Shown here one piece after another: positions 16,247-24,544 of a stretch of DNA of 31,766 nt (the stretch's first letter is position 1; each line of letters starts with the position of its first letter). The stretch lies in assembly GCA_039917655.1 (NCBI GenBank), contig JBDSJC010000005.1, positions 1 to 31,766 of the forward strand, read 5' to 3'. Position numbers and translations under genes: made by a program. The notes beneath the pieces were generated by a model, which was not told the origin of the DNA, made no database searches, and saw only the letters and a list, made by a program, of their open reading frames with translations. Source of the stretch: PNKC01 sp039917655 (GTDB taxonomy: Bacteria; Chloroflexota; Dehalococcoidia; Tepidiformales; Tepidiformaceae).

Positions 16247-16921
16247 CTACTGTTTAACGTCGATCACCAGGCGGGTGGGGTTCTGGAGCGTGGTCACTTT
16301 GAAGTTCTGCTTTGCCTTGATCCCAGCGGCCCAGCTGACTACGCCCTCGAAGTCGCAAGACGCCTTGGCTTCGAGGATCGTTGTCCCGGGGCCCGAAAGA
16401 TCCTTCGCCGTGAACGTCGGCTGAGCCGATTGGTCGTGAGCCGCGGCCTGGGAGAAGCGCACGTTCAACACCGCCCCGCCTTTGAGAGCCACGGCCGCGC
16501 CTGAACCACACTGCGAAGCGCTGGCGACGTAGCCGATCGTTGCGGGCGGGAGGTTCGGCCCGGAGAACTCGAAGACGATGCGGTCCCAGCCGCCTTGCTC
16601 GGGATGCACGCCCATGCGGACATCCTTCAGCAGGGCCTGGCCGCTGAAGTCGTCGGGCTGGGCCTTCACCGTGACGGTCTGGGTGTCGCCCGCGCCCAGC
16701 GGATCGACCGTGCCGTCCGCGGAGGGCGTAGGGGCCGGTTTCGTGTTTGTGGAAGCGGTGGTTGCGGAAGCGGCGGCCTTCGTCGGGGCCGTTGTACCCG
16801 CCCGAGCCGTATTTGCAGGGGAGGCTATCGTGGAAGTGGCAGCGGGCTTCACATCATCGTCACCGCATGCGGCGAGCAGCAGCGCGAGCATTACCGGAAG
16901 CGCGAGGAATTGAATTTTCAT
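16247..16921 (-). CDS. AMIN-like domain lipoprotein
   Basis: This 224-residue lipoprotein has a signal peptide ending in the lipobox LAAC (Cys19), a Thr/Ala/Pro-rich linker (about 24-72), and a C-terminal beta domain. The phrases WDRIVFEFSG, TIGYV, the HDQS segment and FEGVVSW...NPTRLVIDV match the AMIN-like domain seen in many actinobacterial and Chloroflexota lipoproteins; the related AMIN domain in cell-wall amidases binds envelope polymers. Two cysteines (in SQCGSG and ASCDFEG) may form a disulfide outside the cell. It is not obviously in an operon: 90 bp separate it from the citrate synthase gene, with a hairpin between. Confidence 0.75.
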   Translation of the reverse strand: MKIQFLALPVMLALLLAACGDDDVKPAATSTIASPANTARAGTTAPTKAAASATTASTNTKPAPTPSADGTVDPLGAGDTQTVTVKAQPDDFSGQALLKDVRMGVHPEQGGWDRIVFEFSGPNLPPATIGYVASASQCGSGAAVALKGGAVLNVRFSQAAAHDQSAQPTFTAKDLSGPGTTILEAKASCDFEGVVSWAAGIKAKQNFKVTTLQNPTRLVIDVKQ

Positions 16922-16960
16922 GCGACCACTCTGACGGATAGCGTGGAAGGGAAAGGTGAA

Positions 16961-16986
16961 GGGCCGCGCACGAGCGTACGCGGCCC
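16961..16986 (-). terminator. Hairpin downstream of citrate synthase
   Basis: An 8-bp GC stem, GGGCCGCG paired with CGCGGCCC, encloses a 10-nt loop 26 nt after the citrate synthase stop on the minus strand. The following minus-strand bases (CTTCACCTTTCCC) are pyrimidine-rich but not a true U-run, so efficiency is uncertain. Confidence 0.45.
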
Positions 16987-17011
16987 CGGTGAGGATTCAG
17001 CAAGCGACCCG

Positions 17012-18142
17012 TCAGCGCTGGTCGAGAGGCACGTACTCGCGGTTGGCCGCGCCTTCGTAGAGCGCGTTTGGCCGTACCAGCCGGTTATCGGCGTACTGCT
17101 CCAGCAGGTGGGCGGTCCATCCGCTGATTCGCGAGAGCGCGAAGATCGGCGTGTAAAGGTCGCTAGGGATGCCGAGCATCTTGTAGACCGACGCGCTGAA
17201 GAAATCGACGTTCGGGTAGAGCGGCTTCCCTTCGAGCTTGCGCGCGAGGTAGTCCCGCAGCTTCAGCGAAAGGTCGAAGTATTTGCGGTCAGGCGACTGA
17301 TCGGCGACTTCGTGCCCGAGGCGTTCGAGGATGATCGCCCGCGGGTCTGTCGTCTTGTAGACGCGGTGGCCGATTCCCATCACGCGTTCGCCGCGGCCCA
17401 GCAGGGCCTCAACGTGGCCGGCGATGTTCTGTTCGCTGCCGATCGCCTCAACGAGCTTGTAGACAGCCTCATTGGCGCCGCCGTGCAGGGGGCCCTTGAG
17501 CGTGCCAATCGCGCTGGCGATGGCCGAATACATATCGCTGAGAGTGGATGCGGTGACGATCGCCGAGAAGGTGGAGGCGTTCATTTCGTGCTCGGCGTGC
17601 AGGATCATGGCGACATCGAAGGTCCGGGCTTCGAGTTCGTTCGGCTCCTTGCCGCTGAGCATGTAGAGGAAGTTCGCCGAGTGCCCAAGGTCGTCCCTCG
17701 ACGGCACGATCTCCAGGCCTGATCGGAGCCGGTGGTAGGCAGCGAGCACGGTGGCCATCTTGGCCGTAAGCCGAGCGGCAGTCTGACGCAGCGTTGGACC
17801 CGTGAGATCACTCGAATCCTTGTCGATCGCGCCCAGTACCTCCACCGCGATCTCGAGCGTGCGCATCGGCCGCACGACGGAGTAGAGCTCACGCAGCAGG
17901 CGCTCGATGATGGGGTCGAGACCGCGCTCGGAAAGGAGCTTCTTATTCAGCTCTTCAGCCTCGACTTTGGTAGGGAGGCGCTGCGACCAGAGGAGGAAGG
18001 CGACCTCTTCGAAAGTCGACTTCTCGGCGAGGTCGAAGATGTTGTAGCCGGAGTAGATCAGTTCGCCCTTCACCCCGTCGATGCGGCAGAGCTTGGTGGC
18101 GGTGACATTGATACCTTCAAGGCCTCGGGCGACTTCGGACAT
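17012..18142 (-). CDS. gltA: Citrate synthase
   Basis: This 376-residue enzyme condenses acetyl-CoA and oxaloacetate to citrate at the start of the TCA cycle. The catalytic residues are H220 (GPLHGGANE), D313 (PNVDFFSA) and the conserved H185 (EHEMNAST), with GIGHRVYK at 256-263 binding substrate. The length fits the short, Gram-positive/archaeal-type citrate synthases, which may also act as 2-methylcitrate synthases; sequence alone cannot separate the two. GGAG lies 8 nt before the ATG. The upstream region has the near-consensus -10 TACAAT and a TGTATACA palindrome at about 18160. Confidence 0.93.
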   Translation of the reverse strand: MSEVARGLEGINVTATKLCRIDGVKGELIYSGYNIFDLAEKSTFEEVAFLLWSQRLPTKVEAEELNKKLLSERGLDPIIERLLRELYSVVRPMRTLEIAVEVLGAIDKDSSDLTGPTLRQTAARLTAKMATVLAAYHRLRSGLEIVPSRDDLGHSANFLYMLSGKEPNELEARTFDVAMILHAEHEMNASTFSAIVTASTLSDMYSAIASAIGTLKGPLHGGANEAVYKLVEAIGSEQNIAGHVEALLGRGERVMGIGHRVYKTTDPRAIILERLGHEVADQSPDRKYFDLSLKLRDYLARKLEGKPLYPNVDFFSASVYKMLGIPSDLYTPIFALSRISGWTAHLLEQYADNRLVRPNALYEGAANREYVPLDQR

Positions 18143-18333
18143 AGATCACTCCAGGGAATTGTATACAGCCAGACTGTACCACCGCTAGACGCGTATGGCT
18201 CGCGCCAGCTGGCGGTTTCGGCTCCTTCACACGCGCACCAGCGTTTCCGGCCGCGCAGGAGCGGGCGTTCCCCTACGCACTCCCGCTGGCCGGGATCGGC
18301 GTCCACCCGATACTGATAGGCAAAGCCTCACCG

Positions 18334-18339
18334 TACCGT
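18334..18339 (+). promoter_or_regulatory. -10 box of a putative leaderless promoter
   Basis: TACCGT fits TAnnnT and stands exactly 6 nt before the ATG at 18346. No Shine-Dalgarno is present between them. No good -35 hexamer is visible. Confidence 0.4.
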
Positions 18340-18345
18340 TTCGCC

Positions 18346-18909
18346 ATGGCTCGAAGATGGTCTCGCCAGCTCCGGCGGTTCGGCGTTCTGCTGGCATTTC
18401 CCCTGGTCTTGCTAACGACAACCGGCTGCCTTACGAACGCCGCCGACGGCATGGTCGCGACACCGAACCAACCAGGGACTTCGAGTTCGACTTCGCGCTT
18501 GCCGCAGCTCCTTTCGCAGCTCCAGGGAAGCGCGGGAGGAGGACTCGAACTGTTGGACGGCAGCCAGAGCCAGGTGCTCGCGGCCCAGGAGGCAGGCGGA
18601 AAAGACGCCGCCGCCACGGTGACGGGGTCACCTACCCCCAGCATCGCAACTCCGATCGGCACCGCGCGTGCTGGGGCAACCGCCACTCCACGACCCGAGA
18701 GCGCAACAGTGACCGCCACTCCCCGCCCGGGCACCGCAACGGCAACGCCAACGGCAACGGCGACGCCATCGGCCACCGCCAACGCGACTTCGACTGCGAC
18801 AGCGACGGCTACAGCAACCGCCACGCCTACCGCAACGGCACAACCTACCGCCACCCCGATCGCCACTCCTCCTCCAGAGGGGGGCGGCGGCTCCCCGCCA
18901 CATGAGTAG
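18346..18909 (+). CDS. Secreted Thr/Pro/Ala-rich repeat protein
   Basis: This 187-residue protein has a basic N-terminus, a hydrophobic stretch (about 12-24) and a cysteine in TTTGC (Cys28) that is a poor but possible lipobox. About 70 residues of mixed sequence follow, then a low-complexity tail (about 96-175) of repeated ATPTAT/TATA units ending in Pro/Gly. Such tails are typical surface linkers or stalks in Chloroflexota. The stop codon overlaps the ATG of the next gene by 8 nt, so the two are coupled. No enzymatic domain is seen. The open minus frame across the repeats is a by-product of the codon pattern. Confidence 0.65.
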   Translation: MARRWSRQLRRFGVLLAFPLVLLTTTGCLTNAADGMVATPNQPGTSSSTSRLPQLLSQLQGSAGGGLELLDGSQSQVLAAQEAGGKDAAATVTGSPTPSIATPIGTARAGATATPRPESATVTATPRPGTATATPTATATPSATANATSTATATATATATPTATAQPTATPIATPPPEGGGGSPPHE

Positions 18910-19447
18910 GACGTTCGAGGACACACTGAGCCGGACACGTTGCGCGGGTTGCGGCAATGGACTCGCGTTCGATGACTGGTCAGCGGGCAGCAGCCGCTGC
19001 GCCAACTGCCTGCGCATCCCGGCGCCCTCAGGCCCCGCAGCTACGTTCGTGCGCGGCCCGTCTTCGGCATCGGCCGCGAAGTCGCAGGCTGTAGAGAGTG
19101 CCGAAGCTTACGAGCGGTTGCTGGCAAACGTCCCCGACGAACTGATCGACGAACTGGTGGCCGCATTGGAAGCGGAAGCTGCCCGCACTCCCGTAATCGG
19201 CGCCCCAAACCCGGTGCAGGAAGTGCTCCAAGAGATCGGCTTCGGCCGGTCAGCGAGAGAGCTGCAGTGGGCCGCCTGGGGCTTCGCCGGTGGATTCGCG
19301 GTCAACGTGGCCCTCGCGAAGTACGCCCAGATGGCGAGCGGCGCTTCCATGTCTGCCTTCCTCGTCCCGATGCTCGTGGGCGGCGGAATAGCGGGGATCA
19401 CCTGCGCCGCCATCGGCTGGGGATTCGCCAAGCTTCGCGACCGGTAA
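18902..19447 (+). CDS. Zinc-ribbon protein with two C-terminal membrane helices
   Basis: I do not recognise a named family for this 181-residue protein. It begins with a zinc ribbon, C14-x2-C17 and C33-x2-C36 (TRCAGCGNG...SRCANC), followed by an Ala/Ser-rich linker, an acidic helical part (about 65-95) and two hydrophobic segments (about 121-139 and 151-176). The ribbon would face the cytoplasm, with both helices in the membrane as a hairpin. Its start overlaps the preceding secreted repeat protein by 8 nt, which suggests the two work in the same membrane process. Function unknown. Confidence 0.7.
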   Translation: MSRTFEDTLSRTRCAGCGNGLAFDDWSAGSSRCANCLRIPAPSGPAATFVRGPSSASAAKSQAVESAEAYERLLANVPDELIDELVAALEAEAARTPVIGAPNPVQEVLQEIGFGRSARELQWAAWGFAGGFAVNVALAKYAQMASGASMSAFLVPMLVGGGIAGITCAAIGWGFAKLRDR

Positions 19448-19533
19448 GTGAGGGCGCCCTCACACCTTGTCCGAACGCCCGCCGACCGCGATCCTACGAA
19501 TCGCGCGCCCGCATGCGCCCGAAGAGGTTTGAA

Positions 19534-20454
19534 ATGAGGATCCTTGTCACTGGCGGGGCCGGATTCATCGGTTCCCATGTTATCGAAGCGTATGTCGCGG
19601 CGGGCCACGATGTCCGCGTGATCGATAACCTCTCCACCGGCCGCCGCGCGAACGTCGCCAAGGACGTGCATCTCTACGAGGTCGATATCCACTCCAACGA
19701 AACAGCGCGGGCGTTCGAGGACTTCAAGCCCGAGATCGTCAATCACCTGGCGGCCCAGGCGAGCGTCAAGCTGAGCACCGGCGACCCCGTCCATGACCTC
19801 GAAGTGAACGGCGGCGGCACGGCGCGGATCGCTGACCTTTCAGTGCGGCATGGCGTGCGGAAGCTGATCTACTCGTCGACGGGCGGCGCGCTCTACGGCG
19901 ACCCGGACTTTGTGCCTGTTCCGGAGACACATCCGATCCGTGCACTTTCGCCCTACGGCACGTCGAAGCGCGTGGGCGAGATCTACCTCGACCTCTACCA
20001 CCGCACACAGGGCCTGAACTACACGATCCTGCGGTACGCGAACGCCTACGGGCCCCGGCAAGACCCGCACGGCGAGGCCGGGGTCTGCGCGATCTTCACC
20101 GGCCTGATGCTTGCCGGAAAAGAGTGCACGATCGATGGGGATGGCGAGCAGCAGAAGGATTACGTCTACGCCGGAGATATCGCACGGGCGAACGTGCTAG
20201 CCCTGGACGCCGGCGACGGGCAGGCGCTGAATATCGGGACCGGGCGCGGGATTTCGGTAAACGAGATCTTCTCGACGCTACAGCAGGCGACGGGCAGCAC
20301 CGTGCCCGCTCGCTATGGGCCTCCGCGGGCGGGCGACGTGCGTAACATCTGGCTCGACAGTTCGCTGGCCAGGGCGGCCCTGGGGTGGGAGCCTCAGGTG
20401 TCCTTCGCCGAGGGCATCCAGGCAGCCGTGGATTGGCTGCGCGCGAGCAGCTAG
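19534..20454 (+). CDS. NAD-dependent sugar-nucleotide epimerase (GalE-like)
   Basis: This 306-residue extended SDR has the cofactor loop TGGAGFIG (6-13), D31 for NAD, the Ser in YSSTGGALYGD (S114/S115) and the catalytic Y141-x3-K145 (SPYGTSKRVGE), followed by RYANAYGPRQDP. It most likely interconverts UDP-glucose and UDP-galactose or related UDP-sugars, but dehydratases and other epimerases share these motifs. ATG 19534 is chosen because it gives a normal N-terminus and GAGG lies upstream; the frame extends further but through another gene. It is 86 bp after the zinc-ribbon gene and its stop is 4 bp from that of the convergent PPOX gene. Confidence 0.88.
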   Translation: MRILVTGGAGFIGSHVIEAYVAAGHDVRVIDNLSTGRRANVAKDVHLYEVDIHSNETARAFEDFKPEIVNHLAAQASVKLSTGDPVHDLEVNGGGTARIADLSVRHGVRKLIYSSTGGALYGDPDFVPVPETHPIRALSPYGTSKRVGEIYLDLYHRTQGLNYTILRYANAYGPRQDPHGEAGVCAIFTGLMLAGKECTIDGDGEQQKDYVYAGDIARANVLALDAGDGQALNIGTGRGISVNEIFSTLQQATGSTVPARYGPPRAGDVRNIWLDSSLARAALGWEPQVSFAEGIQAAVDWLRASS

Positions 20455-20458
20455 CGAC

Positions 20459-20995
20459 TCATGCCTTCCAGACCAGTTCGCCGCCAACCGGCATGCCATC
20501 AACGAACTGGCGTGGCTCGGTCCTGCGCTCGCAGTACCTGTCCAGCGTGTCGCGGTCCTCGGTGAACTCCATGCGCGGGACGGCGTAGCCGCACGAGGTT
20601 TGGACCCGGTCCACGTCCACGAAAAACGCCTGGCGCACGAAGGGGTGCAGGTCCTCGCCGAACGCTTCCCGGTGCTCCCGCACGAGCGGGTCATCGACCT
20701 CCACGCAGCGGCTCTGACCGTATACGCGGACGATCCCGGCGGTCCGGCCGAAGCTGCAGAACATGAGCGTCACGCGGCCGTTTTCGGCGCTGTGCTTCGC
20801 GGTCTCGTTGCCGCTTCCCGGGTAGTCCAAGTAGCCAACGAGGTTCGGCCCGAGCACCCGCAGCAGGTTGCGCCCCTTCGGCGAGAGGTTGACTGTGCTT
20901 GCGGGATCGCTCCCGGCGGTGGCGACGAAAAAGAGGTGCTGATCCTCGATGAACTTGCGCCGTTCGTCGTCGATAAGGTTGTACCAGTCGGCCAC
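20459..20995 (-). CDS. PPOX-class FMN-binding protein
   Basis: This 178-residue protein has the split-barrel fold of the pyridoxamine 5'-phosphate oxidase-like family: FFVATAGSD, the NLSPKG motif (about 36-41), YLDYPGSGNE and VTLMFCSFGR. Members bind FMN, F420 or heme; the true PdxH substrate signature is not evident, so it is a general PPOX flavoprotein rather than PdxH. Start is GTG, after a run of G that may serve as the ribosome site. It stands alone on the minus strand. Confidence 0.83.
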   Translation of the reverse strand: MADWYNLIDDERRKFIEDQHLFFVATAGSDPASTVNLSPKGRNLLRVLGPNLVGYLDYPGSGNETAKHSAENGRVTLMFCSFGRTAGIVRVYGQSRCVEVDDPLVREHREAFGEDLHPFVRQAFFVDVDRVQTSCGYAVPRMEFTEDRDTLDRYCERRTEPRQFVDGMPVGGELVWKA

Positions 20996-21109
20996 GGACC
21001 CCCCCGAAGTGCGTCAGATCGTTGCCCCAGTGTCGGCGTTTTCGTTCAGCGCGGCAACTACCACTTCAGGCTTGCGGCGGAGGCACCCATCTGGCCCACG
21101 CCGACGAAG

Positions 21110-22219
21110 CTAGAGGAAGGGGTTCGGCGCGGAAGGCAACCCGAACGTCTCGGCCACCGGCCCGCGAACAAGCTTCCCCTCGTAGGTGCTGAGCGATTCC
21201 GCCAGCGCGCGGTCGGCCGTCAGCGCGCCGCGAACACCGAGCCTGGCAAGCGCCTCAACGTAGGGCAATGTCGCGCTGGTCAGCGCCTGGGTGCTCGTCT
21301 GCGGGACTGCACCAGGCATGTTGCTCACGCAGTAGTGGACCACGCCCTCCTCGATGTAGGTCGGCTCGCTGTGGGTGGTCGCGCGGCTCGTCTCCGAGGC
21401 GCCGCCCTGGTCGATGGAGACGTCCACGATGACGGCTCCGGGCCCCATCGAGCGGACCATCTCCCGCGTCACGACCTTGGGCGCGGCCGCCCCAGGCACC
21501 AGGACGCTGAGGATCGCAAGGTCGGCGCCCGCCAGTTCCTCGGCCACGCCCTGCGGCGAAGAGACGCGCGTGCCGATCCGTCCGCCGAAGTTCTCCTGCA
21601 GGTAGGAGAGCCGCGCCAGATCGCGAGACATCACGGTGACGCGCGCGTCCAGACCCATCAGCACGCGCGCAGCCGCCGTGGCGACGGTGCCAGAACCAAC
21701 GATCACCACCCGTCCCGGGGGCACACCGGCCACTCCGCCCAGGAGTTTCCCGCGGCCCGGGCCGGGATGCTTCAGCAGATGCGCGCCTATTTCGGCGGCC
21801 ATGCGGCCGGCCACCTGGGACATCGGCGCCAGCAGAGGCAGGTAGCCGTCCGGCTTGCGCACCAGTTCGTAGGCCAGGCTGGCGCAGCCGGACTCCAGCA
21901 GCCGTTCCGTCAGCGGACGGTCGGCGGCGAGGTGCAGATAGGTGAACAGCGCGCAGCCAGGACGAAGGTAGCCGTACTCGCTGTGGACGGGCTCCTTCAC
22001 CTTGACGAGTAGGTCGGAACTGCCCCAAACCTCGTCCGCGGTCTCGAGAATCGTCGCCCCGGACGTGCGATACGCGGCATCCGTATGCCCCGAATCCACT
22101 CCCGCGCCCTGTTCCACCACTACCTCGTGGCCTTCAATGCGCAGCGCGAAGGCACCTTCGGGCGTGAGCCCAACACGGGCTTCGCCATCCTTTCGTTCGT
22201 GCACCGTGCCTACGCGCAT
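21110..22219 (-). CDS. ald: Alanine dehydrogenase
   Basis: This 369-residue enzyme reversibly oxidises L-alanine to pyruvate and ammonia with NAD. Key residues keep the canonical numbering: K75 (VKVKEP), H96 (TYLHLAAD), D270 (VDVSIDQGG), with NAD loop GSGTVA (175-180) and R15 for substrate (EARVGLTP). The start at 22219 fits the family N-terminus (MRVGTVHERK) and has an excellent GAGGAGAAAG ribosome site; the frame is open 14 codons further. A TACGAT box upstream could be its -10. It is divergent from the matrixin gene. Confidence 0.95.
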   Translation of the reverse strand: MRVGTVHERKDGEARVGLTPEGAFALRIEGHEVVVEQGAGVDSGHTDAAYRTSGATILETADEVWGSSDLLVKVKEPVHSEYGYLRPGCALFTYLHLAADRPLTERLLESGCASLAYELVRKPDGYLPLLAPMSQVAGRMAAEIGAHLLKHPGPGRGKLLGGVAGVPPGRVVIVGSGTVATAAARVLMGLDARVTVMSRDLARLSYLQENFGGRIGTRVSSPQGVAEELAGADLAILSVLVPGAAAPKVVTREMVRSMGPGAVIVDVSIDQGGASETSRATTHSEPTYIEEGVVHYCVSNMPGAVPQTSTQALTSATLPYVEALARLGVRGALTADRALAESLSTYEGKLVRGPVAETFGLPSAPNPFL

Positions 22220-22392
22220 CTCTTTCTCCTCTGGTCGTTTCGCGCATCGTACGGCGTCCACACAACCGTCACCCGAATGCAGCGCCCCAACAACTTACCT
22301 TCCGCGCCTTTCGCCGGCTCCTGCCGACCCTCAAGACAACTTGATTGTGTGGCACCGCGCCCGGCGGGTGGTCATCGCGGAGGACAGTGGTG

Positions 22393-23811
22393 GTGGTCGA
22401 AACAACTCGTCGGAACAAGAGCAAGCGGGTCCGTTTTGGACTCGCGCTCGCTTCAGTGGCGCTCCTTCCCTGGGGGGCGGCGGCATTCATACTGGGGGCA
22501 AGCGCACAACCAGCTCAGGCCGTCACGCAGGTCCGCTTCCAGGATCACGACGTCTTTCTCCGTGTGGAGCGAGAAGGCCAGGTCTCCTTCGTGCGGATCG
22601 ACATGTTCGTCGGCGACGACGGCTCTGGGGCGGTGGACCAGGCCGGTCTTGACGCTGCAAAGGCGGAAATCATCGCCCGCTTCCCCGGCGCCATCGAGCT
22701 CGAAGAGAGCGAGGTCTCGGCGCAGTACGTGACGAGCGGATTCAAGTGGATGGCGAACACAACAAGTTGGGGATACAACGGCAGCGGGGCACCGGCGGGG
22801 GTGGCCGGTGGCGCCGCTTCCGCAGCTAGCTCGTCTGCATCCGCCTGGGGCTTCGGCTCGAACTTTCAGTTCAGCGGAGGAGGGAGCAGCGGAGCGGGCA
22901 CCGGCGCCTGTGGAGGGGGGACAGACGGTCAAAACACCGTGGGCTGGGCAAACCAGAGCGGATCTGTGCTCGCCGTCACCTGTTCCTGGTATAACGGCGG
23001 CAGCCCATTTGGCGCCGCCGCGGAATTCGACATGCAGATCGACCCCCAGTGGGCCTGGACCACAGCTGGCGCAGTCGGCATTGACCTCCAAAGTGTGATC
23101 ACGCACGAATTCGGCCACGCCCTCGGTCTCAACCACTCGAGCGACGGTTCGGCGGTTATGTACGCCAGCTACAGCGCCGGCTCAACCAAGCGGTCATTGA
23201 CCGCTGACGACAGCGCCGGCCTGCTGGCGATCTATGGGGCCACCGGCGGCGCAACGAGCACGCCAACCAACACGCCAAACCCGGCGACCAACACTCCGGC
23301 CGCGGCGGCAACCAGCACGCCGACGCGGACTCCAACGCCACCCACGGCGCCTCCGACGGGCGTCCCGCCCACCAGCACTTCCACATCCGCAGGGGTTCCG
23401 CCCACAGCCACGCCCACGAGCGCGGCATCCACCTCAACGCCGATCCCGCCGACCAAAACGCCTGGCACGACTCCCGAAGCCGGTTCGCCGCCGTCATCCA
23501 CACCCACGAAGACGGCTACGGCCGCCCCAGGCAACGGCCTTGCACCCACGGCAACAGCGACGCCTCCATCGACGCTGCCGATCGTCCCAGGATCGAACCT
23601 GCTGGCCTGGCCGGGTGTTGACCAGTCGCCGGGTGATGCGCTCGGCAACCAAGGCGCCTCGCTCAAGATCGTCTACGAGTGGGATGCCGCAAGCGGAGAA
23701 TGGAAGCGCTACGCACCCGGCCTTCCTGGCTTCGTCAACAACCTGTCGATGATGCGAAAGGGCCATTCGTACTGGTTCATCGCGAAGGCCGCCCTCCAGC
23801 TTCCGTTCTAA
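22393..23811 (+). CDS. Secreted matrixin-type zinc metalloprotease with Thr/Pro linker
   Basis: This protein of about 472 residues has a signal peptide (basic end, hydrophobic core, AQA near 43), an N-terminal part (about 45-125), a metalloprotease domain with the zinc site HEFGHALGLNH (H238, E239, H242, H248) and a Met-turn SAVMYAS, a Ser/Gly-rich insert inside that domain, a long Thr/Pro/Ala linker (about 285-400), and a C-terminal domain (about 400-472; SNLLAWPGVDQSP to YWFIAKAALQ). Metal ligands are intact, so it should be active outside the cell. Of three successive GTG codons (22387, 22390, 22393), the last has the best spacing (8 nt) to GGAGGA. The C-terminal domain may anchor it or bind substrate (inference). 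Confidence 0.85.
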   Translation: MVETTRRNKSKRVRFGLALASVALLPWGAAAFILGASAQPAQAVTQVRFQDHDVFLRVEREGQVSFVRIDMFVGDDGSGAVDQAGLDAAKAEIIARFPGAIELEESEVSAQYVTSGFKWMANTTSWGYNGSGAPAGVAGGAASAASSSASAWGFGSNFQFSGGGSSGAGTGACGGGTDGQNTVGWANQSGSVLAVTCSWYNGGSPFGAAAEFDMQIDPQWAWTTAGAVGIDLQSVITHEFGHALGLNHSSDGSAVMYASYSAGSTKRSLTADDSAGLLAIYGATGGATSTPTNTPNPATNTPAAAATSTPTRTPTPPTAPPTGVPPTSTSTSAGVPPTATPTSAASTSTPIPPTKTPGTTPEAGSPPSSTPTKTATAAPGNGLAPTATATPPSTLPIVPGSNLLAWPGVDQSPGDALGNQGASLKIVYEWDAASGEWKRYAPGLPGFVNNLSMMRKGHSYWFIAKAALQLPF

Positions 23812-23836
23812 CGGACGGCCGGAGTGTGCTGATACC

Positions 23837-23864
23837 AATGGCCCGCCGGTACCGGCGGGCCATT
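23837..23864. terminator. 28-bp perfect palindrome, probable terminator
   Basis: AATGGCCCGCCG-GTAC-CGGCGGGCCATT is perfectly self-complementary and lies 25 bp after the matrixin stop. The stem is very GC-rich but is followed by ATTCGCG rather than a U-tract, so it is an intrinsic-like terminator or an operator. Confidence 0.6.
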
Positions 23865-23918
23865 CGCGCGTCCGTGGCGCGTGACGGCGGCCTTGCCTCA
23901 CCGTCGAGGAGATGACCC

Positions 23919-23924
23919 TATACT
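23919..23924 (+). promoter_or_regulatory. Putative -10 box of the PPOX gene
   Basis: TATACT is one base from the TATAAT consensus and sits 28 nt before the TTG start at 23953, leaving room for a leader with the GGGAG ribosome site. A TTGCCT lies 20 bp upstream of it, longer than the usual spacing. Confidence 0.4.
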
Positions 23925-23952
23925 CGCGCGCACTAACTCTGGGAGATCCGCC

Positions 23953-24423
23953 TTGGACGTGTCCTCGTTCGCTGACATCGAACCCGAATTTAATCGCCGC
24001 GTGAACCGTATCGTCTGGTGCACGTTCACCACATCCGATGCCAAAGGCCGGCTGCGCTCGCGCATGCTCCACCCGATCTGGGAGGGTCCCACGGGATGGA
24101 TCGCCACCGGCCGCAATTCGCACAAAGCGAAGCACATCGCCGCCAACCCTTACGTCTCGCTCACGTATTGGGACCCGCAACACGAGCAGGTCTACGCTGA
24201 GTGCCGCGCCTCGTGGGAAGACTCTCAGGCGACGAAAGACCGGCTTTACGAGATGTACCGGGACGCTCCACCGCCTCTGGGCTACGACCTGAAGATGTTT
24301 TGGCCCGCCGGCGCGAACGATCCAAACCTGGGGGCCCTAAAGCTCGAACCGTGGCGAATCGAGCTCTCCAGCCTGGGTGACATGGCCAGCGGCAAACCCC
24401 CGATGGTCTGGCGCCCGAGATAG
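23953..24423 (+). CDS. PPOX-class FMN-binding protein
   Basis: This 156-residue protein has the pyridoxamine-phosphate-oxidase-like split barrel: WCTFTTSDAKGRLRSRMLHPIWEG, then GWIATGRNSHKAKHIAANPYVSLTYWDP, and AECRASWEDS. The pattern 'S/R-x-HPIWEG' and 'N-x-H-K-x-x-H-I/L-x-x-N-P' fits the general-stress/PPOX branch rather than PdxH. The TTG start follows GGGAG at a suitable distance; an in-frame GTG two codons later is an alternative. It follows the matrixin gene across a strong palindrome, so it is probably transcribed on its own. Confidence 0.8.
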   Translation: MDVSSFADIEPEFNRRVNRIVWCTFTTSDAKGRLRSRMLHPIWEGPTGWIATGRNSHKAKHIAANPYVSLTYWDPQHEQVYAECRASWEDSQATKDRLYEMYRDAPPPLGYDLKMFWPAGANDPNLGALKLEPWRIELSSLGDMASGKPPMVWRPR

Positions 24424-24544
24424 CAACTTTTGAGAGTTCGCTGTGGTCCCATTCCCTCGTGCGGTTTTGGTGCTCGGCACGAACCACTTTCTGCCTTAGC
24501 GTTCACCTCGAACAATCTCGACGGCAGGCAAGTGGGGTAACGAA

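Noticed and set aside
18720..18870. Short tandem ACGGCA/ACCGCC-like repeats as a CRISPR or intergenic repeat array
   Set aside because: They are codons for Thr/Ala/Pro in one open frame, with no spacers of constant length.
18273..18938. Open minus frame with Val/Ala/Gly repeats across the Thr/Pro-rich gene
   Set aside because: It is the reverse-strand reading of the ACx/GCx repeat codons; the plus frame has a signal sequence and a coupled downstream gene.
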